A stretch of 64,000 nt of DNA, from the NCBI GenBank assembly GCA_905250125.1, contig CAJNOL010000087.1, positions 1 through 64,000 of the forward strand. The letters are read 5' to 3'. Each line of letters opens with the position of its first letter. Position 1 is the first letter of the stretch. The DNA is from Rotaria sordida. Lineage: Eukaryota > Rotifera > Eurotatoria > Philodinida > Philodinidae. The notes beneath the pieces are model-generated. The model saw nothing but the letters and a program-made list of their open reading frames with translations, did not search any database and was not told where the DNA came from. Made by a program: the position numbers and the translations under genes. Shown here one piece after another: positions 27,701 to 39,430 of the stretch.

Positions 27701-29570
27701 TTATTCGAATTTATTTGTATTTATAATATATAGATTACACCACGTGGTGATGAAGTTCATAAAGATACTCGTTCATTATCGGGTGGTGAACGTTCATTTT
27801 CAACTGTTTGTTTTATGCTTGCTCTTTGGGAAGTTGTTGAAATGCCATTACGTTGTCTTGATGAATTCGATGTTTTCATGGTAAAAAAAACCTGTTTTCT
27901 TTTTTCAATTTAAAATAGAATGTAAGAGATTATAATTATTAAGTAATATGATTCAATGATAGATAATTACGAAAATTATTAGTTGATAATAGAATTTTTA
28001 TTGAATAATCCTATTGCAAAAACTGCAGATATCAAACAATTCTTTTTCACGTGATGAGTTTTTTTCGAAATTTTCGTTTATGAAATATTTTGAAGTTTGA
28101 CTTCATAATAGAAATAATATAAAAAGTAATTGTTAAATGGAGATCATTAGTAGTACCACAATATTGCGTTACTAAAATAATTTAAGAGTACAAAATGTCT
28201 TTCCAAAGTATTTCCTATGAGCAGTATTCGATAATATCCATATAAAAGATTATTTTAAAAATAATCTTACATAAAAGAGGACTAGTTAACAGTCAAATAT
28301 ATACATTAGAGATGAGCAGAAGACAGAACAAAAAGGGAGAAAACTAATTCTGTGGTCTTACCTGCTTGACATTAATTCAACAGTGAATCATTATTTAAAA
28401 TATTGACTGGATTGAAATTAGATAACTTGAACATTGAAAACGAAAGAGAGAGGAGAATCGAAAATCGTAACTGATCACTACCATTGTAGTGTAAGGAATA
28501 GAAGTCAAAACAACTCTACGTTTTGTAAGCTTGATCTGTCCATGAGTCTCTTCACCTTAATTATACTTGTATTTTGTTTACGTTGGTCTGCCTGTCATGA
28601 CCAATATATAATTTTTACGTGCTAATATTATGATGACAATTGAAGAAGACATCAAATGTTGACATATAACAAAAATACAGATAAGAAATCACTTTTGAGT
28701 CGAGACTATGTGCATTATTTAGGTTCTAATGAGCTATGAATACTCTTTAAAAAGTTTTGGCTAATAGCTTATTATTGCCGAGCTATCGTATCCTTTTTAA
28801 TAGATTACCATGAGTCTCCTCAGGAAAACCGAGTTTTGAATTTCGACTTGAAACTTTGCACAATGACAAGTCTTAACGAGAATAGCTTATTGTGAAAGTT
28901 TAAAATTTTTCGATTACACCAATTCTGAAATACGAACATCGGAATTTGCCATTGTATACGAGCGGCGTGAAAGCATACTTTGACCGTAGCCGTATCTTAG
29001 GATAGCAGCGATCAAAAGATCTGAAACTTTCACAATCAACTATTCTTATTAAGCCCTTATCTCTATACAAAGCTTCGATTAGAAACTCAATGTTCCTGAG
29101 AAGGATCACGGCATGCTGCTGAAAAAATATAGCACTCCGGCAGTAATAAGATATTAGCTCAAACTCTTTTCAGAGTAATCATAGCTTATTAGAATGTATA
29201 TGATGCATCTAGTCTCAACTCAAAAGCAATTTAACACTTCGAAGCGTTTTCTTGTTAAACATTTGTATTCTTATTTAGTTTTGAAATCTTTCATTTTATT
29301 CATTAATTTTACTAGGATCATGTAACACGTCGAACAGCTATGAATCTTGTTCTTGAAGTTGCTCGTGAAAAGAAAAAACAATATATATTTTTAACACCAC
29401 AAGATCTGAGGTAAAAATCGAATTTATTTATTTATTTATTAATGAATTATTTTTTTTTTTTTTTTGTTTTTATTAGTTTTCTTAAAGTTACTGATGACAT
29501 GCGTATTCTACGAATGCCTCAACCAAAACGTACACTAATGCAGATAAATAATGATAATCATTCCGATTAA
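21751..29570 (+). CDS. SMC6: SMC6, structural maintenance of chromosomes protein 6
   Basis: ATPase subunit of the nuclear SMC5/6 complex, which works in DNA repair and recombination. Twenty-two exons: 21751-21915, 21985-22099, 22164-22269, 22336-22472, 22545-22687, 22786-22887, 22950-23087, 23146-23226, 23298-23533, 23594-23925, 24156-24326, 24380-24417, 24478-24558, 24612-24698, 24763-24872, 24942-25101, 26160-26644, 27364-27463, 27525-27683, 27734-27880, 29316-29410, 29477-29570. All phases agree, giving 1,093 residues, close to the human length of about 1,091. Visible features: ISVKNFMCH start of the head, Walker A GNNGSGKSAV (about residues 88-97), HFNIQVDNP and FFLKATQL blocks specific to SMC6, long coiled coils, a hinge around residues 505-640 ([16 protein letters not shown]), the [10 protein letters not shown] signature (about 997) and Walker [14 protein letters not shown]. 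Introns are mostly 50-230 bp, but three are 0.7-1.4 kb and hold repeat elements. The gene appears intact. Confidence 0.96.
25114..26124. mobile_element. ~1-kb foldback element in SMC6 intron 16
   Basis: The two ends are diverged inverted copies of about 300 bp: AATAGGACTGTTTTCCAGCC at the left matches AAGAATGTTTTCTGGACC on the opposite strand at the right, and AAGGGATTCGAG, AATAAATGACATCAC and CATTCTAAATATCATATTC blocks recur inverted. The two arms therefore give similar spurious open frames on opposite strands (around 25200-25425 and 25750-26015). No transposase and no clear target duplication seen. Confidence 0.7.
26750..27060. repeat. Repeat in SMC6 intron 17, related to sequence at 47.5-47.85 kb
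   Basis: Blocks such as CTCAGAGTTTCTTAGCAACTG, GGCTTAGACTGTTC and GATAAAAATTTATATTTAAGATG recur in the same order, on the opposite strand, at 47530-47850. This is dispersed-repeat homology in non-coding sequence. Confidence 0.65.
28675..29264. mobile_element. ~590-bp foldback element in SMC6 intron 20
   Basis: Inverted arms of roughly 150 bp: CTTTTGAGTCGAGACTATG and CTAATGAGCTATGAATACTC at the left match, inverted, CTTTTGAGTTGAGACTAG and CTAATAAGCTATGATTACTC at the right. The same arm and centre (TTTCGACTTGAAACT, GTATCTTAGGATAG) occur at 45415-46532, so this is a multi-copy family. Confidence 0.75.
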
Positions 29571-30034
29571 ATATATTTTCGTTTTTATACAGTATGTCTT
29601 TAGTTCAAAATCCAAGAAGGAAACAGTACTGATACATTTAATCTCATCATTTATTGTTTTTTTCTTCTCTTTGTATATATTCTGATTAAATGATGTGCAT
29701 ATAGTCAGATATTTTATTCTCTCTACTTATATCATATATTAAAAAAAAATTCAGCAATGTATTTTTTTTTTCCATTTATTTCTTATTATTTGTTTTCTAT
29801 TTGTTAAATGATGGTGTATTCCTTCTACTTTATTATTATTATTTTCTTATTCTTATGTATATTTTTAATAATGATAATGATTGAGCCTTTTCTTTTTTTT
29901 TGTTCAGATATAGATATATATATGTGTGTGTACAGATCTCTATTTTCTATTCAACTATTAAAATATATAAACGTAGAATCTGATCGTTCTTTTTTGTTTT
30001 TGTTTATTTCAAGATTATTCGTATAAAAAGAAAT
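29571..30034. other. Short SMC6-NOP10 intergenic region
   Basis: T-rich spacer of about 460 bp on the same strand as both genes; it must carry the SMC6 3' UTR and the NOP10 promoter. A spurious small frame at 29808-30026 reads only Phe/Ile-rich sequence. Confidence 0.6.
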
Positions 30035-30355
30035 ATGTTTCTAATGTATTATCTTAATGATAAAGGTGAACGTGTTTATACGTTCAAGGTAAGTTATTTA
30101 TTTTATTTGAATGCTTTTTTGAACAATGGTGTGTCTTTTTTTGTTTTCGTTTGTAGAAAGTCGATCCATGGGGAAATCCTACACAATCGGCTCATCCAGG
30201 TATTTGTGTTGTTTGTTAATGAATATTATCTAGAAAAAAATTTATTATAATTTTTAGCTAAATTTTCACCGGATGATCAATATTCACGACAACGACTTAA
30301 ACTCAAGACACGATATCGATTACTTTTAACACAAACGCCACTTGCTAAGTGTTAA
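30035..30355 (+). CDS. NOP10: NOP10, H/ACA ribonucleoprotein complex subunit 3
   Basis: Small core protein of H/ACA snoRNPs (with dyskerin, NHP2 and GAR1), needed for pseudouridylation of rRNA and snRNA and for telomerase RNA stability; nucleolar and Cajal-body. Three exons, 30035-30088, 30157-30199 and 30258-30355, join in phases 0 and 1 to give exactly 64 residues, the same length as human NOP10. Conserved blocks are visible: MFLMYYLNDKGERVYT at the N terminus, TQSAHPAKFSPDDQYSR in the middle linker and the basic C-terminal helix KLKTRYRLLLTQTP. As in other eukaryotes the archaeal zinc-binding cysteines are absent. The gene is too short and split to appear as one open frame. Confidence 0.97.
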
Positions 30356-33058
30356 ACTTTTTGTCATGTGAACACCTTGATAACAAGAATGTTAAATTGT
30401 CGTTGCTGTTTTCAAATAAATGAAACCATAAAAATCGATCTAATATAGGAGAAACTATAATTGTATGATATTCATTTTATTTCCGTTGATTATTATTTAA
30501 GAAGTTTGTACATTGTCTTAAATTCTATGTTTAAAAAATTAAGAATTTACCGTACTTCTATATTTCAGAAAGCTTTCTAATTAGCTAAACAATGATTTAC
30601 AAAGGATAAATAACTGACAAAGAAAGGATCGCAACTGATCTACACCATTTTCGCTAGTATTTTGTGTGCACGTGAAGAACTTTATTATTAGAAAAAACTT
30701 AGGAGGATTCCGGCAGATGTGGTTTCTTTTCAATAGATGTGACTATATTCATTGTTTCATAAAAAGAGAAATCGTTTTAATAGACTTTGTATAAATCATA
30801 TGAAAACTTCTTACAAGTTACAATTCTTTGTCATGAGCAGAAGTAGATATGAATTAGGTTAAGAAAATTCTAAAAAGATACTTACTCAAGACCTTCTGGT
30901 TAAAAATCAACACTTTTTTTACTAAATTTTGGACTTATAGCCAGGATTTTTTTGATAAAAATTGAACTAAAGAATTTTGATCTGAAACTTTGTTAGCAGA
31001 TTGATCTAGTTGTTCTTAGAATACTCTTGTAAGTTTTAACCAAAATAAATATTTCTTTTTCTTGTTAGAGTGGTTCACTCAGACGTAGAGACCTGCGTAA
31101 TCATGGCTTTTTAGTCATGGTGACGCATGACCGATTTACAGGTTTCTACATATCAGTCAAAAAGAAAACCTACCGATAAACATGAAAACGATGACGAAGA
31201 TTGTACTTCAAAGAAAAGCAAAATTAATGAAGGAGATTAACATGAATCGTTAAATGATAATTGTGACAATGGAACAGATAACTAGTGATCATCAGAATAA
31301 TAGTATAGTTGTGATTTTTACTAAATAATTTTGTTCATTGTTGTTAATTAAGATTAAATATAAAATATGAACAGAATAAAAAGTTTCGGTTTTTTTTTGT
31401 ATTTCAATTGAAATTCGAGCAAGATATCAGTGATAAATTACAACAATCTTAGTTCTTTGTTTCACCTACCAACATGTCTGAACTAATATCAAATATTCAT
31501 AATTATTATTACAATATACTGCAGACTAGCTTAGATTATACATGAGTTTCATTCTCGATAGAAGTTATTATAACTACTTTTATGTTTTTGAAAAAACAAA
31601 TCATGAGTTATTTCGTTAGCATTGGTTTCATTCTGCGATTTATGTACTATTAAAGATTACAGGACAATATTGAAAAACTTCAATAAAAACTCTTGTATAT
31701 TGACGAAACGCGGCATCTTTTGCAGGAAGACATTTATTCATGTTTAACCAATCGTGAATGTCGCAAAACGAGAGAGAACTCATGTCATGTATACAGAACA
31801 TTTTTTTTGACGTTCTACTTCCATAAAACATTCTCTTTCTTTTCATATTACTGCATTGTATTAATTGTCACAATTCATTTTACCTCAATCTAGGAATAAG
31901 ATCATTATTGTAAGCAGTTTCATGATGAAATTATTATAAATATAAGGAAAATAATTTTATGATAATTTGTTTTTTTTTCTTAACGACTTTGTATTTCATA
32001 AAAGATTAATACATTATAAACATTTTGTCAGCATGTAAATATATCTAACGACAAATTGATCATGCATTTGACTTACATACAGTTGCAATTAAAATATAAA
32101 AATGATCATTTCTGTTTTAAATTCAAAAATATTTACAATATGAAAATTTTATATTTTATAATGAAAATAAAATTATTTTTTCTTATCTGCTGTTTTTCTT
32201 TAGCAAATGTAAGTTTTAAGTTCATAAATATAAACCAAAATATTTGCCGACTAGTCTCACATTTCTTTTGAAAAAAGTAGACTCTCTTCAACGTTTTCTT
32301 TAAGCTCAAACATGATATTCATCAATTTTTTTCTAGAATTTAAAAAGATGAAATTTATTCCATTTTTTGAATTAAATTATTTTACTCGATTAATCATAGA
32401 TCTTAATATATTATATTCATTGATGAGATTAAGAATTTGTAAATATCCTTCAATAATTGTTAGTTGTTTGTATCTCGCTAAACCATTGCTAACTCAAAAC
32501 TCTATAATTTTGACGTATACTTTTTACTAACGGGTTACTTTACATGTAGAAAGATTCAAACGATAATTTGGAAATTTGTAACTGTTGCTTTTTTTTTCTA
32601 CAAAAACTATTTTATATTTAAAAAGTATTTCACAAAATAGTATAATGATTCAAATCTTTCAATACTGTGTCGATCTATTTATTTTATTATGCTAGATCTT
32701 TATTCAAAATGTCTGCTAGGGTTTTTTTTCTCTTTAATCATATAGAAAAAATATTGGTTAGCATTCGAGTGCGAGTCAAATTTGTTTAAGAAAATGAATA
32801 ATAATTGTTTCGAAGTCAACATACTATACTAAAATGAATATCGATTATAATTTGAAAACAAATTTATTATGATTTATGAGTTCTAATGTCAAGTAAAGAA
32901 AGGTAACACTTCTGTCGTAGAGAAATTTTTAATTTGTGAAACTACGTCGTTGCTGAACAATTCTCTTGTAATGTTTTTTTTCATATAATCGAATTCTTGA
33001 TTTAAATATTTAAACTTTACTTATTTTTAGATCGACTCACTTTTTCAGATACCTTCAG
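30356..33058. other. Intergenic region with repeat fragments and a possible orphan exon
   Basis: No complete gene seen. Around 30880-31060 the text resembles the dispersed foldback repeats (TTTTGATCTGAAACTTTG, compare 51310-51330). Around 31070-31135 there are two small hairpins. At 31141-31240 an open stretch following TTTACAG reads VSTYQSKRKPTDKHENDDED... and ends with TAA, with an AATAAA at about 31374, so it could be an orphan terminal exon. The rest is AT-rich. Confidence 0.5.
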
Positions 33059-34496
33059 ATGATGTATATACTTATCGAAATTTTCATCATTGTAAGTTAT
33101 TTTTTTCGGCTTGCTTTTGCTGTTAAAGATGTCTCTTTTTTAGACCAATTTAATCATTGACCAAGTTATTACTGCTAACGTTTGCAGCAGTGGACAATGT
33201 AAATGCTCTACTGACTTCACTCTCATAAATTGTGATACAAAAGGATGGAGAAATCTGGATGATGTTGATTTTCCTTTAAATGTTGTTACTTTAACACTAA
33301 TTAATAATAATCTCAAATTTAATACAAGTAAAAATTAATCAAACAAATCTGTTTAATTAATATACCCTCTCTCTCTCGCTCTCTTTCTTATTGTAGTTAC
33401 TGATCTTGCAAAAATTGAAAATTTATCGAATTTGATCAATTTAAGTATTAATCAAAATCCACTTGGAACTATTCCACCTTTTAATCATACACAACTTCGT
33501 TTTCTTTCATTACAAGATACTTCATTAACATCTGCTGAATTTCCTTCTTCGTATAATAATTCACATTTACAAGCAATTTCACTTAGTAATAATAAAATTC
33601 ACTCGATCAATGAAGAAGATTTTCTAATTCTGCGTGGTTCTAATTTAAAAAAATTACATATCGATAGTTCAAGTATTTCTAAGATTGATCAAAATGCTTT
33701 TATTCCATTAACACAACTTCAAGCATTATCATTAAAAAATAATCAATTAAAATCTTGTGAATTTCTATTAAGTTTACAAGCACTTTCTTCAATTAAACTT
33801 GATGGAAATCAATTTACTTCACTACCACAACAATTAACAACACCAAGAAATATTAAAACCTATTCATTTATACATAATTCAATATCAATTATTGATGAAT
33901 CATCACCTTTATCTAGATGGTTTACAATGAATTATACAAATGTTAAAATTTTTTTAGCTAATAATCCATTTAATTGTTGCTTATCTTTATGGTTTATTCG
34001 TTTTATAAAAACATCTCCACAATTTGTTGGAGATGTTTCAGTATTAACATGTACTTCACCACTAATTTTTGCAGGAAAATTATTGATTAAACTCAATCCA
34101 GATGAAATGAATTGTGGTAGTGATATACCAAGCAAATCATGGTGGACAACTGGTCGAATTATCAGTATTGTCGTTGGATCTGTTAGTATGATTATAATCA
34201 TGATTATCCTCATCATTGTTTATACTCGACGATATTCATCACATTCCGGTTACGAACCAATTGGTGGAAATGATGAACTATATTCTAATTTAGATACAGC
34301 ATCGTTGGATGAACATACATCAACAATACCAGAAGATGACGACGAACTATTAACGAATGCAAGTATTGGTAGTACGAGAAGTATTGCTCCGACAGATGCA
34401 CCAACACATACGACAGCTGAAGGTGTTTATGCAGCAGATGGAAGTTTAGTTGGAGGTTCTCAAATAGAAGAAGCAGCCTTAATACAGCAGTTTTGA
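33059..34496 (+). CDS. Leucine-rich-repeat single-pass membrane protein
   Basis: Probable type I cell-surface protein of 438 residues. Exons 33059-33091, 33144-33327 and 33397-34496 join in phases 0 and 1. Exon 1 encodes a hydrophobic signal-like start (MMYILIEIFII). Exon 2 has a cysteine-rich N-terminal cap (CSSGQCKCSTDFTLINCD). Exon 3 has about six degenerate LRRs with LxxLxLxxNxL spacing (LQALSLKNNQL, LSSIKLDGNQF), a C-terminal cysteine cap (NPFNCCLSLWFI ... LTCTSP ... MNC), one membrane helix around residues 325-350 (ISIVVGSVSMIIIMIILIIV) and an acidic, Ser/Thr-rich tail of about 85 residues. No kinase or TIR domain follows, so signalling would rely on partners. Ligand unknown. A decayed paralogue lies 2.7 kb downstream. 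Confidence 0.85.
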
Positions 34497-37176
34497 TTCG
34501 TCGACTCTCTTTTTTTTTTTCTTATTTGTTTTACTTAAATTTCAATCGGTGTTCCTATATAGTATTCTTTGTTTTCAATCAATCTTTTATTCTATTCTTA
34601 TTAGAAAACATTTTCTTCTTGTTATGTGCATTCATCTCAGTGAATATGAATCTATTTTGCACTATATCTCGACTATTCTATTTCTCGAGTTAAAAAGATA
34701 AATTTTTATTTTTAATCAACAATATTATAAAAAGCTTTGTTCCGTAGTATTCATTTGACAGTATTTTAGATTGAATTTTTTCTGTTAAACATAATTCATA
34801 ATAAATTATTCGGTGAAATAAAAATTTTAAAAAATTAAAGATATTTCTCTAAATAACTTATTTATTTTGGTTGATTTTCATTCTTCTTATTGATTTAATT
34901 ACTAGTGAAATTCATAATGTATGTAAAGTAGATACTTGTGATAATGTTGATAAATCAATCATTGTTCATTATTATTTAAAAACCTTATCTACAGAGTATC
35001 CTAAAAGTTTGCTGGAAAAGTAAATGTTTATAGCTCTCATACAATTCAAGTGATTTAATTATTTTTTTCATAATATGATAGTATGTTCTATGAAGTTTTC
35101 TTTATCATATCGTCCAATAAATATCTGCCACACCAAGGTCCTAGAAGAGATAAGGTTACCGTACCGCTGACGCCGTCGCAGTCGCGACAACGTCATCATG
35201 AACATTGCTGATCTACTAATGTCGAACAAACCGCCGATTAATCGCGGCTCTTCTGCTTGTTTTTTTTTATATCTCATCGTATGAATATTTTTACATTTAG
35301 AATAATGCTGGATTTCAGTCGAAATACGCACTCCCATAGAAATTTGAGTGTGTTCATGCTGTTTGTACTAGCCATATCGGCTGTTTTTGCTTAGTTTTCG
35401 AGTTTGATTATTCATTAAAGATGGCGTCACATAAGTACTCATTGATCAGAAGACTTAATTGATAGGAAAAGTATGGCACCATCTGATAAAATATGCTATG
35501 GCATATTAAGGCTACCTTTTCTGAGTAGCAACCAATCTATTTCAGACAGAATATATTAATTTATTAAAAAAAATTATAAAAACTTAATAAAAAAAAGGAG
35601 TAAAACGTTCGAACTGTTGGTTTTGATAAAAAATTAACGACATGAATCTCATGGAATCAAAAAAATGTCATGACTTTCGTAAATTTTATATCAACAACAC
35701 GAAAAAAAAGGCATTTCTTATGATGAAATGGACAAAACAATTGATGAAAATTGACATTTTAATTAAGTAAATGCAATGAATTTCCTTTTTAATCAAAATC
35801 ATGCGATGAAATTAATGAAAATGTTTATTTTAATCGATGAATTTGAAGTTCATCAATTTTTTTGTCCGTTTCATTATTTTAATGTCATTTTTAAAATTTT
35901 ATCAGTGGCGAAATTCAGGTCATCTTTAATGATCCAACAAAACTTATTCGTTGAATTAAGCAAAGAAAGGGCTAGATGTAGATTGTAGTAAAGATACTGA
36001 CATTGCTTTTATGAAGTTGGTATCGTTGGAAACCAATAACGTTTTGAAAAACCTTGCATAATTAAGAAAGAAATGCTGAATGAAGATTGTAACGTTTGAT
36101 AGAATGAATGACAATAAAGTGTTCAATGCGTTACAATAGCTTATTGATTTTCACAATCGGTTGTGCATCAAATTATGAATCGATATGCTTTGCTGAAATT
36201 GTAACAGCTTTGATGTAATTAATAACGTCAAGAAAACGATTTACAACATTAAGTTAAAATTTTGCAAAAAAAAAACATTTATATCAACGCTAGAGCACAG
36301 TTAGAATTGAAAAAAAAAATTATTTTTGGAACAAATTCACTTTTCATTTCAATCGATTTATCAATCAACATAAAATGAAAATTAATTGTCGATGTAATGT
36401 TTTTAAAAGATCAGGTTCAATGGAAAATTGGAGCTGATTATGAAAATAAATCGATGGAAGAAAACATAATTGTATTGTGTTATTTGGATATTTTAAAAAT
36501 AATGGATTTAGGTGTTTTTGCTAATATTAATCACTGTTAACATTTGTTATTCAATTAAATTATATTAAATAGAGCTTCAAAGGACACAATATCATATTAG
36601 ACAAAAAAATAATCAAATCGCTTGAGTTTTTTCAAGAAATAATTACGTTTATTTTTCTTACGAACTTATGAGATACCCTGTAATTTAACTAATATTATAT
36701 TTAATTCAACTATTGAAAGTAATTTTTTAACATTGAAATCTAGTAGATTTAGTTATTAAATTTTGTGAAACACAATCTAAAAGAAATATCGAAGTATATA
36801 GGGTAGAAATTCGTACCGACCTCCTACCATCCTTTTCGCATATCATGACAGACATTACTGTAGTAATGTCACAGACAACTTGCCGGTCCCTCCTCCTTTT
36901 GTCAAACATCGTCACAGACACATTCGCAACATTCCAAAACTCCACGTCACACACGGATGACAGACGGGGTTGATATACGATCACAGACCGTATATCAATA
37001 ACGTCTTGTTATCATAGTAAAAGGATGATGATAAAATATATCCTAAACTAAATAGAATAAAACAATCTTCTTGTGATTAGCAACAGCAGTTACATCATGT
37101 TTCATATTTTAATTCCAAAGAGATTGCACTAACAACTTTTTTCTTTTAAATAATCGTTAGTTCCTTTTTTTTTAGT
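34497..37176. other. Intergenic region between LRR gene and its decayed paralogue
   Basis: AT-rich, no supported gene. A GC-richer patch at 35100-35260 gives an 89-residue minus-strand frame without recognisable homology. A cluster of small hairpins with repeated TCACAGAC loops lies at 36830-37000. A short inverted repeat (GACAAAACAATTGATGAA and its complement) lies at about 35719-35885. Confidence 0.5.
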
Positions 37177-37895
37177 TGATGATCTTGCAAAAATCAATAA
37201 TATAACATCATTAAAGTCTTTGCATATTTAAAAACCGCACAAGTCTTGAATCAAATGCACTTTCAGATAATTATAAATCTTTATCTTCATTAAGAAAAAC
37301 CTTCCCCAATAGTACAGATACTTCGAATAGTATTTTAAAAAATTCTTCAATTAAATTTCATTAGTATCGAATTTACTTAAATCAACTGAATTTCTTTTCT
37401 CCAATGAATTATCTTCTTTTGATTAATGTTAATAAAAATAAATTTAAACAATTATCAACAGAAATGATAACACCAGATCGAACAAAATATTGCTTTTTTT
37501 CGAAATAATCAAATAGATACTATTGATGAATTATAATCACTTTGGTATTGAATCACAACCAACTATAAATCTTTTATTGAAATTTATTTAGATAATAGTC
37601 AATTTTATTGTTGTTAATCTCGTTAGTTTATTCATTATCTTACTAGACTAAATTATTCTTGTTAAAGATTCATTTAATCTCACTTGTGCTTTAGCAAAAA
37701 TTTCTATTGATAAAACGATTGACTGATTTATCTGCTGATCTAATGAATTGTCCAACTGAACCATTTTATCCACTAAATATTCGTTTAAATAGATTAGCAA
37801 TAATTATATTATATGTTATTAATCTTGTGATTTTTATTTTTGTCCTTGTTGAAATAATTTTATATAGACGTAATAGATTTCATTTTGACCTTTGA
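37177..37895 (+). pseudogene. Decayed paralogue of the LRR membrane protein
   Basis: Starts after a TTTTTTTTAG acceptor with GATGATCTTGCAAAAATCAA, matching the start of the third exon of the upstream LRR gene (CTGATCTTGCAAAAATTGAA). Further matches in order: AATTTAAACAATTATCAACAGA (the SLPQQL region), the TTATTGTTGT of the cysteine cap, and an open C-terminal piece (LMNCPTEPFYPLNIR followed by the hydrophobic IIILYVINLVIFIFVLVEI). Frameshifts and stops interrupt the LRR part. The upstream exons are not seen. Confidence 0.75.
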
Positions 37896-38345
37896 TAAAT
37901 CTATGAAACAATCTATGGCAATAATTTACTTGCTCAAAAACTAAGTGTTATAATTTTATTAACGATCTATTCATATCTTTTCTAAATTACTAAATAACCT
38001 TTTTTTTCATGTGTCTGGTGATGTTTCTTTCTTACTTTTTTTTTGTTTTCATCGTTTTTCTTATATAAATATATTTTTTCTAAAGAAGAAAAAAGTCCTA
38101 ATTGATTGAGCAGTTAGTTTATATTCTTAATAAAAGAAAAGTTCTCTTTTTATTCAATGAAATGAAAAACTCTCTTTTCTTTTTTCTTAACTGCGTAATT
38201 TCGAATGAATCATTTTTAAAAGTATTAAAACAACTACATTATTCATTAGTAAATATGTATATTTGATCAGTTTTCAAAAAAAAAACAAAAGAACAATGTT
38301 TTTTTTAATATAATTAATATTTACAATGATTAAAATAAAAGAAAT

Positions 38346-39070
38346 TTATTCTATAAGAAACAAATCGTCTTCTTCTGGTGGAATAACAGCAACAATAGGT
38401 AGCAATTGTTTATTTTGTTTAACAACAAGTTTCGGCAGTGTTTTTCTTGCTGCTATCCTTCTAGAATTAGTAGTTTTACGATTAGTTTTTGACTTTTTTC
38501 TTAGTTCATTGTCTCCCTCTTCACCACTTTCCATATCACTAGTAGAAAATGTATTTTCCGTAGTAGCACCATCAGAATATGATGAAGAACGCCGTTCAAA
38601 AGCATCCATTCTTGGTAGAGTTAATAGATTTTGATTGCTATTATTTAAACTTACAGATAATTTTAAATGACGCATTGGTAATGTTCCAGTCCAAGAACTT
38701 GTTCGGCGCATATCACGAAAAATAACTTCACTTGTTGAACGACCACGCATTACTAAAGGTTGATTAGTAAGTGCAGAATTTAAATTACCACTAAGTGATG
38801 CTAATCTTTTTTCAAGTCGTTTTTGTTCAAATGTAAGTAATTGAAGAGTATTAACTGATTTTCGTCGTTCAGCATCAAGAAGACGTTGTTCAGCAACAAC
38901 ATGACGATCTTGTGCTATCGTATGTTTTGTACGTGTATCCAAAAGACCATTATGAAATGGAACAGTACGTTGTGGTGGATGAAAAAACTAGAAATCATTT
39001 TAAATTCGACAATTATTTAGCATATTAATATTCTTACTTTAAAAGTAAAATCAAAGTCTGATTTAGGCAT
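38346..39070 (-). CDS. Small coiled-coil protein of unknown function
   Basis: Two exons, 39070-39038 (MPKSDFDFTFK, GTAAGA donor) and 38987-38346 after a TTTCTAG acceptor, joined in phase 0 through a 50-bp intron; 224 residues. Residues about 27-80 form a likely coiled coil (AEQRLLDAERRKSVNTLQLL, TFEQKRLEKRLASL). The middle is Ser/Thr/Arg-rich, followed by an acidic stretch (DMESGEEGDNE), a basic patch (RKKSKTNRKTTNSRRIAARK) that could act as a nuclear signal, and an acidic hydrophobic end (PPEEDDLFLIE). The arrangement of the N-terminal helix vaguely recalls CCDC190-type proteins, but this is a weak resemblance. No enzyme motif. Confidence 0.75.
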
Positions 39071-39430
39071 TTTAAAACACCTTGAACTGTCAAACAACAA
39101 CTATTAATCACCTATGTGCTGCCGTAGATATAAATACAAAGTTTTTCTCTTTTCTCCTCTATATTTGTTATCGCTTGATCATCGAGAGCCGTAGAGGAAA
39201 AAAGAATAGCAGCAGTTTTTCTCAAAAATAGATGACGAATGAGAATATTTTCATTAGTTTTACTTCACGCCATAACCTCCATTGTGAACAATGCATGACT
39301 TAAGAACATATTCATTCTTTTTTTGTTTTTAATATTAAGCCTTAAAGCTTTTCAATCAAAACTATATTTTGTTTTTCTTCTTATGATAAAAATAGATTGG
39401 TCGTTCTCTTAGTTTTTTTTACTGATCATA
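39071..39430. other. Spacer between two minus-strand genes
   Basis: About 360 bp with no exon supported; contains the promoter of the coiled-coil gene and the 3' end of the LicD-like gene's neighbourhood. Confidence 0.6.

Noticed and set aside
35068-35337. 89-residue minus-strand frame in a GC-richer patch
   Set aside because: No recognisable domain, no splice context and no neighbouring exon; kept only as an unexplained patch.
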